Source: Posidonia oceanica
Taxonomy: Eukaryota; Streptophyta; Magnoliopsida; Alismatales; Posidoniaceae
Assembly: GCA_037176725.1 (NCBI GenBank)
Contig: JAZBRS010000076.1
Span: 124,825,001 to 124,889,000 of the forward strand
Direction of reading: 5' to 3'
DNA: 64,000 bases
Shown here piece after piece: positions 20,142-30,045 of the stretch. How positions within the stretch are numbered: the stretch's first letter is position 1; the number at the start of each line of letters is the position of its first letter. Under the pieces are notes generated by a model. That model did not search any database and had not been told where the DNA came from. It worked only from the letters and a program-made list of their open reading frames with translations. The position numbers and the translations under genes were made by a program.

Positions 20142-22919
20142 ATGATAGCTCCTCTTAGGAAGCACCGCTTGAACACTCGTCGCAGCCCTATTCTCACGCG
20201 ATCTAGGTCAGCAATGGCCCAGTACGTTAGTGAGCCTCTTTTCACTCCTGTCTCGGAGGGTGTTCCCGTTCCGGCCCCTCCGGTTGCTCCTTCAGTCCCT
20301 CTTGTTCTCCCTCCGACGCCAGGGTTTCCTCCTCTGACGTCTCTAGGTTCTCAGTACGTCCCGGGACAGTGGCAAGCATCTCTTCCTCCGGATCCGGTCG
20401 CCGAATCTATCTTGACGACCGTCACTCGCGTTTCGGAGACGCCACTGCCCCCTCCATCCCAGGGATACGTCGCTTTCGACATCCCTTCCACCGTCGTTGC
20501 GACCTTTGCTGTAGAATCCTTCCCTCCCGGACAGTCTGTGTCCGTGCCACTTGTTTCTCAGCCTTCACCGGCACTGCACTTCAGCGTCCCCACTGGCGAG
20601 ACGCCCGAGGCGCAGTACCAGCACCTGATGGAGCTTGCCCAGAAACTGCAGGGCATGGCTCTATCAGTTCATCCTTCTTCTATTCCTGTCGTTCCTGAGG
20701 TTCCTCTGAGGCCAGTTCCTGCATTCCATGCATCGACCTCCACACCTCCGCCTCGACCATCGTCTCAACTGCTCACGGTTCCGACGATGGGGGCCCGTTT
20801 GCCGCCTCCTGCTGCACAACACTTAGCACAGCATGCTCCACTTCCCTCTAGTGGTCAGTCTTTTGGACCGGCTGGAGCCCAGTACCTCACTGGCTTGCTG
20901 TCTGGCACCTCACCTGTACAGCAACTGGTGCTTCGTCATCCTACCCCTGTCACAGCACAGCATGGCATCTACTCTTCTCCTCTGCACCAGGTCCAGCATC
21001 CTGCATACACTCCTGCATACACAGTCCCCCAGCACGGATACGCCGGCCATCCCGTTGCTCCACCAGGCGACGCTATGGTAGATCCGGAAGAGCACTTAGG
21101 TGCGACCCATTCGGCGTATGCGCTCGCTACCCCTGCTGATCCCTCTCCTACAGCAGCAATCCCAGACCCCATCAATAACCGGATGGACGTCTTGGAGAAG
21201 GCACTACGACTAGTGCAGGGTACTGAGCACCAGACCTACCAATTCCGGGACCTCTGCTGCTTTCCAGAGGCGGTACTCCCTCCGAAGTTCAAGATCCCAG
21301 ACTTCGAGAAGTATAATGGTAGGGGCTGCCCCGTAGCACACTTGAAGGCGTATTGCGGTGATCTCGCTCAGCTTCAGGCTGACGAGAGGTTGCTAATCCG
21401 CTTGTTCCAGAAGAGTTTGACCGGGCCGGCACTCAAGTGGTTCACATCGCTTGATATGTCAGCCATCAAGACTTGGAACGACCTCAGTCAGGCGTTCCTG
21501 GAACAATACTCCTTCAACCTCGATCTGGTCCCAAAGAGGGCGGACTTGATCGCAATCAAGCAGAATTCTGGCGAGCCGTTCGGGGAGTACGTCGGCCGCT
21601 GGCGCGCCCTTGCCTCTCAGGTTCAAGATAGACCCTCTGATGAGGAGTCTATCAAGATCGTTATCAAAGGGGCGCAGCCGTCTCTCAGAGCTCTGCTTAG
21701 CATCCAACCAGTCACTACTTTTGCAGCACTCATCAGAGCTGGAGCACGCGTGGAGAGTTCTTTGCGGAGTGGCAACTTCCCAACTCTCTCTGCGTTCACT
21801 AAGCAGGCAGTGATCAGCAGCAACAGTGCCAACAGCAGCGCCTCCAACAACAACAACAGCGGCAGCAGCAACAACCACCCGAAGAGGAAGGATTCGCCGA
21901 AACCCGCTGTTGCATTCGTCGATTCTCCTACTGTGCCTATTCGCTTGCCATCCCGGCCTGCCCCAGCTCAGATGGTGTACGCTCCTGTACCTAGGAATCC
22001 ACACACACCACATATCACTACCACCGCTAGACCGGTCTATCCTGCCGCACTGGTTCAGCAAGGCTCACACCCAAGGCAAAGAAGGCCACCCATTGAGAGG
22101 CGTAGTTTCACCCCACTGGTGGAACCACTCACGGCCATCTTGCCAAAGGTTGCATCGCTCCTGAAGTTCCTGGAGGTTCGTCCGCCGCCAAGTCCTCTGC
22201 CGCATTGGTTTAGGGCGGACCTCTTCTGTAATTTCCATCGAAGCGTCGGGCATTCGACGGACAATTGCTACTCCCTGCGGAACGCAATTCAGGATCTGAT
22301 CGAATCGGGAACGATTGTGATCGACACGCACGAGGCATCCACTCAAGCACACACTCATGCATCTGCACACTCAGCTGTTCTCCCTCATTCTGGCATCACC
22401 CGCCAACCCTTACCGGAGCACTCTTATCCGGAAGGGGCGGGAACCTCAGGCATCCACTCTGTCTTTCCCTCTGGGCCTGCTACCTTTGTGGTCGACCCTT
22501 CTGATCTCATCTCTGACATCTCTGAGCCTTTCCCAGTCAGTCTCTATCTCGCGGCAGTTGTCGGCTCCGAGTCGGGAATTCACTTGATCCGACCGCATGC
22601 CAGGCCGGAGTGCCCTCTCGCGCCTCCCACCGTGCTTCCCCAGGCTCAATCCCCTGTGCACCTTCTAGCTAAAGCCCAGCCTAGTTCCCCCATCCACCTC
22701 TTAGGGCGACCTCAGCTACACCTTCTAGGTAGACCTCAACCTACCCCAGCCTTCCCACCCCAACAACCATACCCTCTAGAGAGACCGCAGTATCCAATAG
22801 GTCCCCCTGTAACCCCTCTTGTGCTCGCAGCACGTGCTCCAGTCGTCATTGATTTGACCCTGGACACCCATCGCGTCCCTTACAGCTACGCCACAGAGAT
22901 GTGCGCGGAAGTAACGTGA
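20142..22919 (+). CDS. gag: Gag polyprotein of level-2 element
   Basis: 925 aa. Residues 1-375 are a Pro/Ser/Gln-rich N-terminal region. The capsid-like retrotransposon gag domain spans roughly residues 376-540 (KFKIPDFEKYNGRG, GPALKWFTSLD, WNDLSQAFLEQY, KQNSGEPFGEYVGRW). A zinc-knuckle variant of spacing C-x2-H-x4-H-x4-C is at residues 696, 699, 704 and 709 (CNFHRSVGHSTDNC), as is usual in plant Tat elements. The C-terminal 200 residues are Pro-rich. The ATG at 20142 opens the frame; the level-1 copy starts in the same context but its ATG is mutated. The terminal TGA (22917-22919) replaces a CGA Arg codon of the level-1 copy, after which the same frame continues into protease. So gag and pol were probably one frame. 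Confidence 0.9.
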   Translation: MIAPLRKHRLNTRRSPILTRSRSAMAQYVSEPLFTPVSEGVPVPAPPVAPSVPLVLPPTPGFPPLTSLGSQYVPGQWQASLPPDPVAESILTTVTRVSETPLPPPSQGYVAFDIPSTVVATFAVESFPPGQSVSVPLVSQPSPALHFSVPTGETPEAQYQHLMELAQKLQGMALSVHPSSIPVVPEVPLRPVPAFHASTSTPPPRPSSQLLTVPTMGARLPPPAAQHLAQHAPLPSSGQSFGPAGAQYLTGLLSGTSPVQQLVLRHPTPVTAQHGIYSSPLHQVQHPAYTPAYTVPQHGYAGHPVAPPGDAMVDPEEHLGATHSAYALATPADPSPTAAIPDPINNRMDVLEKALRLVQGTEHQTYQFRDLCCFPEAVLPPKFKIPDFEKYNGRGCPVAHLKAYCGDLAQLQADERLLIRLFQKSLTGPALKWFTSLDMSAIKTWNDLSQAFLEQYSFNLDLVPKRADLIAIKQNSGEPFGEYVGRWRALASQVQDRPSDEESIKIVIKGAQPSLRALLSIQPVTTFAALIRAGARVESSLRSGNFPTLSAFTKQAVISSNSANSSASNNNNSGSSNNHPKRKDSPKPAVAFVDSPTVPIRLPSRPAPAQMVYAPVPRNPHTPHITTTARPVYPAALVQQGSHPRQRRPPIERRSFTPLVEPLTAILPKVASLLKFLEVRPPPSPLPHWFRADLFCNFHRSVGHSTDNCYSLRNAIQDLIESGTIVIDTHEASTQAHTHASAHSAVLPHSGITRQPLPEHSYPEGAGTSGIHSVFPSGPATFVVDPSDLISDISEPFPVSLYLAAVVGSESGIHLIRPHARPECPLAPPTVLPQAQSPVHLLAKAQPSSPIHLLGRPQLHLLGRPQPTPAFPPQQPYPLERPQYPIGPPVTPLVLAARAPVVIDLTLDTHRVPYSYATEMCAEVT

Positions 22920-24485
22920 TCGGGGAGGGTTTACAGGCCCCCAACACCGGCAATTAGGCCAACTCACCCTAGACCTGTTATGCCCCCACCCTCTAGCCAA
23001 CCCATAGTAGGTCCAACTCCAGACCAACTTGTAGCTAGCCAAATCCCTATCCAGCCTATAGTAACCCAGCTTCCTGCCACTACTCCCTCAGAACCTGCTA
23101 GAATCACCCCTCCAGTTGCTAGAAGGAGCCAACCTAAAGCCGACTTGACCTCCCAGCTTAAGAAGGTCAAAGCCGACATCTCCATCTGGGATTTGATCCA
23201 CACCTCTGCCGAACACCGCGAGGCTTTTCTTCGTGTGTTCCAGGCTGCCCGTGTGTCCCAGTCCATTAAGCCTTCAGCCTTGGAGAGCATGGTTGGGTTG
23301 ATTGCAGAGCCCCAGGTCATCTCTTTTACGAGTGATGAGCTGCCTCCGGCGGGGATTAATCACAACCAGCCCCTATTCGTCACGGTGCAGTTCAAAAACT
23401 TTCGCATTCCCCTAAAGCTGGTTGATAATGGGTCAGGCCTTAACGTCTGTCCCTTGCGTACCGCAACCAAGCTCGGATTCAAAGCCGAGGACATCACGCC
23501 AGCTGTGAAGGGAATGACAGCCTTTGACAACACTCACCATGACGCTCTAGGGGTTCTGATTATTCCTCTTGCTATTGGCCCGGTTGTCTTCGACGTAGAA
23601 TTCTATGTCGTCGACTTGCAGCCGAACTTCAATCTTCTGCTTGGGCGCCCTTGGCTCCACAAGCATCAGGTCCTTCCTTCGACCCTCCATCGAATGATAA
23701 AGTACCGTCGCAGCGATGATGTCATTGTCGTCATGGCGGAGAACTTTGAGAAGGAGCGGATCGAAGCAGTCTCCCCCGTGTCTTCGCAATCTATCCCGTT
23801 TGACCCCGAGACTTCTGAAGCCCTATATCGCGTTAATCGGTGTGAGCCGATTAACTTCATTCCTGATCTTGAACGTGTCAACTCCTTGACCGTTCACAGC
23901 AACCCCTTTCGAATGGTCGAGAATGTATGTCACAGGTGGGGTTACATAAAGGGTACGCCACTCGGGCGTCACGGCCAGGGGATCGCAGAGCCGATCGTAG
24001 CAGTGGAGCGAAGGAAATCGGAAGGCCTCGGCTACGAGCCCAAGACCAACGAAGATCACTGCTTCCAGCTCAAGGACCATGCACCAGCCATTCCCAGAGA
24101 CCTCACTAACTTTACCAGTGCAGGAACCCTGGGATCATCCGACGATCAAGACACGGTACCGACAGAGGATTGGGTGTGTGTTGAGGACTACTACTCGGAT
24201 GAGGAGCAGTCTGGCACAACAGAGGCAGTCCCAACCGGCACAGTAGAAACAGTAATTAGAGCAGAGGCCACACAGTCAATCTATTCAGCTCTTCCTCTGG
24301 CAGAAACAGCAGGCAGCTCAGTAGGCCCTGTGGCAGAACTGGCAAGTTCCCACTCTTTTGCAGCCACATCAGCTTCCCAAGCACAGACAGCAGCAGTGCA
24401 GGAGTCAGAAACACTCCTTCTGGTAGAATCAAGCATGCTACCAGCGGTCACAGCAACATCAGTGCCACTGTCCCTATCTCTATAG
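22920..24485 (+). CDS. pol: Protease and G-patch-like part of level-2 pol
   Basis: Continues the gag frame after the TGA; the first internal Met is at 22980. The aspartic protease domain covers about residues 125-235 counted from that Met, with the active-site LVDNGSGLNV (Asp near residue 149) and the flap/core motifs AFDNTHHDALGVLIIPL and FNLLLGRPWLHKH. A later segment, about residues 310-345 (CHRWGYIKGTPLGRHGQGI), resembles a G-patch glycine-rich RNA-binding motif, as seen in some retroelement polyproteins. The rest is an acidic, Ala/Ser/Thr-rich linker. The frame ends at TAG (24483-24485) but stays open beyond it to 24833, so the stop looks like a lesion. Expression would need readthrough or complementation. 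Confidence 0.85.
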   Translation, partial: SGRVYRPPTPAIRPTHPRPVMPPPSSQPIVGPTPDQLVASQIPIQPIVTQLPATTPSEPARITPPVARRSQPKADLTSQLKKVKADISIWDLIHTSAEHREAFLRVFQAARVSQSIKPSALESMVGLIAEPQVISFTSDELPPAGINHNQPLFVTVQFKNFRIPLKLVDNGSGLNVCPLRTATKLGFKAEDITPAVKGMTAFDNTHHDALGVLIIPLAIGPVVFDVEFYVVDLQPNFNLLLGRPWLHKHQVLPSTLHRMIKYRRSDDVIVVMAENFEKERIEAVSPVSSQSIPFDPETSEALYRVNRCEPINFIPDLERVNSLTVHSNPFRMVENVCHRWGYIKGTPLGRHGQGIAEPIVAVERRKSEGLGYEPKTNEDHCFQLKDHAPAIPRDLTNFTSAGTLGSSDDQDTVPTEDWVCVEDYYSDEEQSGTTEAVPTGTVETVIRAEATQSIYSALPLAETAGSSVGPVAELASSHSFAATSASQAQTAAVQESETLLLVESSMLPAVTATSVPLSLSL

Positions 24486-24601
24486 GGGCAGTTAATCAGT
24501 TCAGTCAGCAGCGCGGCTCAGCCCACTTCAGCAGCCACATCTCTAGGAATGCAGCAGGCGCAGTCCACTTCGCATCCTCCTGACAACCAGCAGCAGCTCT
24601 C

Positions 24602-27600
24602 ATGGCAAGACCCCATGGCGTCAGAGGCTGCACTCTCTCAGTTACGGCCCGATACAAAAGGCCAACTGAGCACTACACTCTCCGGACCCTTGAGCCCCCT
24701 GAAGAGCACCCTTGCTTACTCTCCAACAGTGACCCTGGCAGCATATCCATCTATAGCACCGTGTTACACTCTCCGGGCCCTTGTTTGTTTGGGCCTTCTA
24801 CATCAGAACTGCCATCAGCGGACGCGCCCGTGAACCAGATCATGCAGACCCCAAGGGCAGCAATCCGTCTTGCAGCCGGGCCAGTGCCGCAGGCCCCCGG
24901 CGCCTACTACGTCGACTCCCCCTCGGACGAGGAAGAAGGAGTGACGATAGAAGCCCAGGTCGATTCTTGGATGTCTGACTTAGAGCTACTCTATCAAGAA
25001 CAGATCAAGTCGATAGCAGAAGACCTGGCAGAGCATCAAGCCGCAGAAAGGAAAGGGAAAGCCGTGGTTACGGACCCTCCTCTGCAAGAAGACCATGCCT
25101 CTATCATGGTCCTGGAAGAAGACTCAGCAGCGCCAGACTCCCCTAGACCAGATGAGCTCATTACTCTCCGATCAGAAGGCGGGTCTAGGTGGTTTGTGCA
25201 ACACATGCCTCATTTGAGCAGCATAGCAAGCGGTAAAGCCCAAATCAACCGCCAGTCCGGCATACCCTCCCCAAGCACACTAGAAGACCCGGAGGAGGAA
25301 GCATCAGCAGTGCAAGCAACAGCAATAATAGAGCAGAAAGCAGAATCTGTAACAGAACAGTCAGCAGCATCAACAGCAGAACAATCAGCAAGGCCCTCAG
25401 CAAAATCAGCAAGGCCCTCAGTGGAATCAGCAGAGCACTCAACAGAATTAGTCAGGCCAGAGCAAACAGCAGAAGGAGTTGCTGGGACGGAGGTCGCGCA
25501 CCGAGGCTACAAGAACACTAGAGTAAGCATAACCATCCTGAAACGTCACCAGGGCCAAGCAGCGGAACACATGCACTCTTTCGACATCACAAGCCCTTCT
25601 TTTGGGAAAGAGATCCTCTCGGAACTTATTGCTTATGGAGAGGAGGATGATACGGGCATGGATGAGACTGATGAATCATTGCCCGAGTTCCGGCCCTATG
25701 ACGACGACCCAGAAGGCCCCAACCTCCATGTTGAAGAAGAAACAGAGGTTGTCAACATCGGCACAGCTGAGGAAGTCAAAGAAGTTCGTATCAGTGCCCA
25801 GCTGTCCTCCCAGGCTCGAGTAGAGTTCATCGCATTCCTGAAAGAATACGCGGATGTCTTCACCTGGAGTTACGAGGATATGGTCGGCCTTGACATAGAA
25901 GTGGTGGTGCACAATCTGCCCTTAAACCCGGATGCCAAGCCAGTGAAGCAGAAACTAAGAAGATGGCGACCACAGTGGCTGCTCATGATCAAAGAAGAGA
26001 TAATGAAGCAGCTCAGGGTCAACTTTCTGAAGGTCGTTCTTTATCCTGAATGGCTGGCAAACATTGTACCTGTGCCCAAGAAAGATGGCCGAATCCGGAT
26101 CTGCATCGACTACAGGGACCTGAACAAGGCAAGTCCCAAGGACGACTTTCCATTGCCTCACATTGACGTCCTAGTCGACAATACAGCGGGCCACAAGATG
26201 CTCTCCTTCATGGATGGCTTTTCTGGATACAATCAAATCAAGATGGCAGAAGAAGACATGGAAAAGACTTCATTCATCACCCCTTGGGGAGTCTTCTGCT
26301 ACCAAGTCATGCCGTTCGGCCTGAAGAATGCTGGTGCGACCTATCAGAGGGCCATGACTGCGCTCTTCCACGACCTCATGCACCAAGAAGTAGAGGTCTA
26401 CATAGACGACATGATTGCTAAAAGCGAAGAGCCTGAAGATCATCTTACCTGTCTCAAAAAGCTCTTTGACCGTCTACGGAAGTACAAGCTGCGCCTGAAA
26501 CCCAAGAAGTGCGTATTCGGGGTGTCTTCTGGCAAATTGCTCGGCTACATTGTTAGCCAAAGGGGGATTGAGGTGGACCTGTTGAAAGCACAAGCCATCG
26601 TGGACATGCCACCCCCTAGGACTGAAAAAGAAGTCAGAAGTCTGCTTGGGCGTTTACAATATATCAGCCGCTTCATTGCACAGCTTACGCCCATCTGCGA
26701 GCCCATATTCAAGCTCTTGAAGAAGAATGCGCAGATTCACTGGAGCGAGGAGTGTCAGGCTGCATTTGCCAAGATCAAGCAGCTGCTGATCAAGCCTCTT
26801 GTCCTGGTCCCGCCTACACCAGGGAGACCTTTCCTTCTCTACCTTTCTACCACGCAGCATTCCATGGGCGCCGTCTTGGGCCAAAATGACGAATCTGGTA
26901 GAAGGGAGCGCGCCATCTATTACCTGAGCAAGAAGTTTAATGAATGCGAAGCCAGGTACAGTACACTAGAGAAGACCTGTTTGTCCCTTGTCTGGGCTGC
27001 ACAGAAACTAAGGCACTACATGATGGCATACCCAGTACAGCTCTTATGCCGGCATGATCCTATCAAGTTCGTTTTCCAAAAGCCGGCCATGGTGGGCAGA
27101 TGTGCTAAGTGGCAGGTGTTATTATCTCAGTACGACATCACCTTTGTCACACAGAAATCCATGAAGGGTCAGGCCATGGCAGACCATCTTGCTGACCTTC
27201 CTCTGCCTGAATACCAACCCCTCCAGACACAGTTCCCTGATAAAGACATTCTCTTTGCAATGGAGGACTCTGAGCAGAAAGATCCTGAGAAACAAGAGGA
27301 ATGGCAGCTCTACTTTGATGGTGCAGTCAACAAAAAGGGCCGAGGCGTAGGCGCAGTGCTGACCACGCCCCAGGGACAGATGATTCCCTTCGTGAGGAAG
27401 CTGACTTTCGCATGCACAAACAATGAAGCGGAGTATGAAGCATGCATCCTAGGGTTGAAAGTCGCCCTCGAACATGAGGCACAGAAGCTGCATGTGCACG
27501 GTGATGCCATGCTGGTAATTTCTCAAGTGAACGGCGACTGGAGGACAAAAGATCCCAAGCTTGTGCCGTATCACGAACACCTGCTGAGGCTGATGGAAGA

Positions 27601-28183
27601 ATTTGAGAGCATCCGCTTCACATACATGAACAGAGCCAAGAACGCGTATGCAGACGCATTGGCAACTCTGGCATCCTGGCTCACCATTTCAGAAGATAGC
27701 ACAGTGGATGTATCAGTCGCTCGCATCGAGCAGCCTGCATACTGCATGAGCATAGAAGAAGCGAATCCAGCAGAGGGGCAGCCCTGGTATCAAGATATAA
27801 AATCTTTTCTGGAGTTTGGTAGTTTTCCTCCTAATACCACGGCAGCAGACAAGAGAACTCTGGCGCGTCTGGCGTCAAAGTATGTGTTGGGGGCTGGGCA
27901 GCTGTACAGAAGGTCATATAATCAGATGCTACTACGCTGCCTGAACAAATCGGAGGCTGACACGCTGATGCTCCAAGTGCATGCGGGGACCTGTGGCCCA
28001 CACATGAACGGCGTCCTCCTGGCCAAGAAGATTATGCTTCAAGGATATTTCTGGCAGACCATGGAAGCCGACTGCTGCCGGTTCGTGCATAGATGCCACA
28101 ACTGTCAGATTCATGGTAACTTCATCAAGGCCCCTCCACATCAGCTGCACAACATGTCTTCGCCATGGCCTTTCTCCACCTGA
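24602..28183 (+). CDS. pol: Reverse transcriptase, two RNase H domains and integrase zinc finger (level-2 pol)
   Basis: The frame differs from that of protease; the shift lies between about 24740 and 24890 because the level-1 copy keeps the VTLAAYP and YYVDSPSDEE segments in one frame. The first 75 or so residues are therefore probably not native. Pre-RT acidic segment near residues 307-450. RT about residues 453-666 (CIDYRDLNKASPKDDFPLP, FMDGFSGYNQI, VMPFGLKNAGATYQ, YIDD at 600-603, 26399-26410). First RNase H-like domain about 740-855, lacking the usual first Asp (LYLSTTQHSMGAVL). Archaeal-type RNase H about 900-1026 with D-E-D-D residues in LYFDGAV, NNEAEYEA, VHGDAMLV and NAYADALA. Integrase HHCC zinc finger about 1126-1176. 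It stops at TGA 28181-28183, where the sequence ...WPFST-stop-GIDVIG implies a lost Trp. Confidence 0.92.
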   Translation: MARPHGVRGCTLSVTARYKRPTEHYTLRTLEPPEEHPCLLSNSDPGSISIYSTVLHSPGPCLFGPSTSELPSADAPVNQIMQTPRAAIRLAAGPVPQAPGAYYVDSPSDEEEGVTIEAQVDSWMSDLELLYQEQIKSIAEDLAEHQAAERKGKAVVTDPPLQEDHASIMVLEEDSAAPDSPRPDELITLRSEGGSRWFVQHMPHLSSIASGKAQINRQSGIPSPSTLEDPEEEASAVQATAIIEQKAESVTEQSAASTAEQSARPSAKSARPSVESAEHSTELVRPEQTAEGVAGTEVAHRGYKNTRVSITILKRHQGQAAEHMHSFDITSPSFGKEILSELIAYGEEDDTGMDETDESLPEFRPYDDDPEGPNLHVEEETEVVNIGTAEEVKEVRISAQLSSQARVEFIAFLKEYADVFTWSYEDMVGLDIEVVVHNLPLNPDAKPVKQKLRRWRPQWLLMIKEEIMKQLRVNFLKVVLYPEWLANIVPVPKKDGRIRICIDYRDLNKASPKDDFPLPHIDVLVDNTAGHKMLSFMDGFSGYNQIKMAEEDMEKTSFITPWGVFCYQVMPFGLKNAGATYQRAMTALFHDLMHQEVEVYIDDMIAKSEEPEDHLTCLKKLFDRLRKYKLRLKPKKCVFGVSSGKLLGYIVSQRGIEVDLLKAQAIVDMPPPRTEKEVRSLLGRLQYISRFIAQLTPICEPIFKLLKKNAQIHWSEECQAAFAKIKQLLIKPLVLVPPTPGRPFLLYLSTTQHSMGAVLGQNDESGRRERAIYYLSKKFNECEARYSTLEKTCLSLVWAAQKLRHYMMAYPVQLLCRHDPIKFVFQKPAMVGRCAKWQVLLSQYDITFVTQKSMKGQAMADHLADLPLPEYQPLQTQFPDKDILFAMEDSEQKDPEKQEEWQLYFDGAVNKKGRGVGAVLTTPQGQMIPFVRKLTFACTNNEAEYEACILGLKVALEHEAQKLHVHGDAMLVISQVNGDWRTKDPKLVPYHEHLLRLMEEFESIRFTYMNRAKNAYADALATLASWLTISEDSTVDVSVARIEQPAYCMSIEEANPAEGQPWYQDIKSFLEFGSFPPNTTAADKRTLARLASKYVLGAGQLYRRSYNQMLLRCLNKSEADTLMLQVHAGTCGPHMNGVLLAKKIMLQGYFWQTMEADCCRFVHRCHNCQIHGNFIKAPPHQLHNMSSPWPFST

Positions 28184-29026
28184 GGGATCGATGTCATTGG
28201 TGCCATCCACCCTGCTACTTCAAATGGTCATCGTTACATTCTGGTAGCGATCGATTACTTTACCAAGTGGGTGGAAGCAGCCTCTTACAGAACAGTCACC
28301 GCTGTGGCAACAGAAAAATTTATCAGAAACAATATCGTTGCCCGATATGGGGTCCCGCACTCAGTCATCTCTGATAATGGCACAAACTTCATTGCCAAAA
28401 GGATCAAAGAATACCTGCAGAGTCTCAAGATCAAGCATCATCGATCCTTGCCCTATCGGCCACAGATGAACGGAGCTGTGGAGTCTGCAAACAAGAACAT
28501 TGTCAAGATTCTGAAGAAAATGGCAGAAACCCACAAGGATTGGCACGACAAGCTCCCGTACGCGCTCTGGGCGTACAGGACATCAATCCGGACCTCAACG
28601 GGAGCCACCCCGTACTCTCTGGTGTACGGAATGGAAGCGGTGTTACCTGTTGAAGTAGAGATCCCCTCTCTACGGATCCTACGAGAAGCTGAGTTTGAAG
28701 AGGCAGAATGGGTCGAAGACCGCTGCATCCAACTGAACTTAATTGATGAGCGCAGACTGCAAGCTATGCACAACGCTCACTGCTATCAGAAGCGGATGGC
28801 CAGGGCATTCTTGAAAAGGGTCCAGCCCAGAAGCTTTCAGCCAGGAGACCTTGTCTTGCGCGCCATTCACTTGCCTGATGGTCGAGGGAAATTCCGACCC
28901 AACTGGTGTGGCCCCTTTATGGTCAAGCAGATCTTTTCGGGAGGCGCTGCAACTCTTGAGGATATGGACCGGGTCGAGCAGTCTGAGCCCGTCAACCTCT
29001 GCTATCTGAAGAAGTACTATCAGTAG
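28184..29026 (+). CDS. pol: Integrase catalytic core and C-terminal domain (level-2 pol)
   Basis: Same frame as the RT part, separated from it only by the TGA at 28181-28183, so it has no start of its own. The DDE triad is complete: Asp in GIDVIG (28190), Asp in ISDNGTNF (28373) and Glu in NGAVESANKN (28481), spaced D-x60-D-x35-E as expected for retroviral-type integrases. The C-terminal part has GDLVLRAIHLPDGRGKFRP and NWCGPFMV (GPY/F-like), ending YLKKYYQ. I see no chromodomain, as usual for the Tat lineage. The product inserts the cDNA into chromosomes. The level-1 copy has the same TGA at the same place. Confidence 0.9.
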   Translation, partial: GIDVIGAIHPATSNGHRYILVAIDYFTKWVEAASYRTVTAVATEKFIRNNIVARYGVPHSVISDNGTNFIAKRIKEYLQSLKIKHHRSLPYRPQMNGAVESANKNIVKILKKMAETHKDWHDKLPYALWAYRTSIRTSTGATPYSLVYGMEAVLPVEVEIPSLRILREAEFEEAEWVEDRCIQLNLIDERRLQAMHNAHCYQKRMARAFLKRVQPRSFQPGDLVLRAIHLPDGRGKFRPNWCGPFMVKQIFSGGAATLEDMDRVEQSEPVNLCYLKKYYQ

Positions 29027-30045
29027 CCGAAAGCAGCCCCGTTGCAAATGCCCTTCTCCCACTTGCATTCTCACCTCTTGCAACCTCTATTTCAAATCAT
29101 CATCATCATCCTTTCAACTCTTGCATTTTCTCTCTCCAAAATCATCATCGTCATCCTCTCAAGCATTGTATCTTTGGCCCGTTGATGAAAACGGGAAGTG
29201 CTTGCCTGCTCTGGAAAGAGTCACCCTACCTCACCTGGCACTACTCAGATGTCTTAGCTAGTGAGGGAGCCACCACCAACGAGGACAGGCGAACCGCCAA
29301 ATCTCGCAAGGACATACACCTCTGAGGGAGAAAAAATGTTAGGATGTGAGTCTGGAAAAAGTGAGAGTAAACACCTAGGTTTGGGCACATCCAAGGAACA
29401 GAAGACGAAGACAGAAGCCGGCCCTAGAGATAGGGGTGTGCAGTCTAACCCTGCTCCTTCTACCCATCACACAGCAGACCCAAAACCTAAATCCATTACA
29501 TTTCAAACACCCTCCTTTTGCCACCAAAATGGGGATAGCAAAAGCCTGAAAAAAAAAAGAGAAAAGCAAAACAACAAGCAAAAAAAAAAAGAAAAGAGAT
29601 AGAACAAAAAGCAAAAAAAAGGAAAATAGCAAGCAAAAAAAAAAAAAAAAAAAAGGGAAACAACAAACAAAAAAAAAAGAAGAAAAAAATCCAGCCCATA
29701 AAACACAGGCACCATTATCCCCCATGCTTCACTAGAGACCCCCAGCATGTCGAGCTTAAAAGAATCTACCACATCCCTTCAAGAGCGAACACTCACCCTT
29801 CTCCTGGCTAGGGACAGAGAAAGACTGCATACCTATGAGGGAGAAATCAATCAAAAAAAAGAGAGCTGAAAGAATAGGTGTAGGTCTTGAGAGTGTGGCC
29901 AGTAGCCTGTCCTCACCACACCACCACCTGTATAATGCCAACAACCCATTCCGGAGAGCCACCAGCAAGCCAAGAGTCTAGGTAGGGCTCAGTGAGTTAG
30001 GGACCACTCCCTTCCTTTGCAGCAGGCACCAAAGCACTCCGTATG
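29027..30045 (+). other. Level-2 spacer downstream of integrase
   Basis: Non-coding. It contains an A-rich tract with pure A runs (29545-29690) and CATCATCATC-like simple sequence (29095-29155). Related to the level-1 spacer at 2207-3280 on the other strand. Confidence 0.65.

Noticed and set aside
22917..22919. Programmed readthrough of the gag TGA
   Set aside because: The level-1 copy has CGA at this codon, so the TGA is more simply a CpG transition in this copy.
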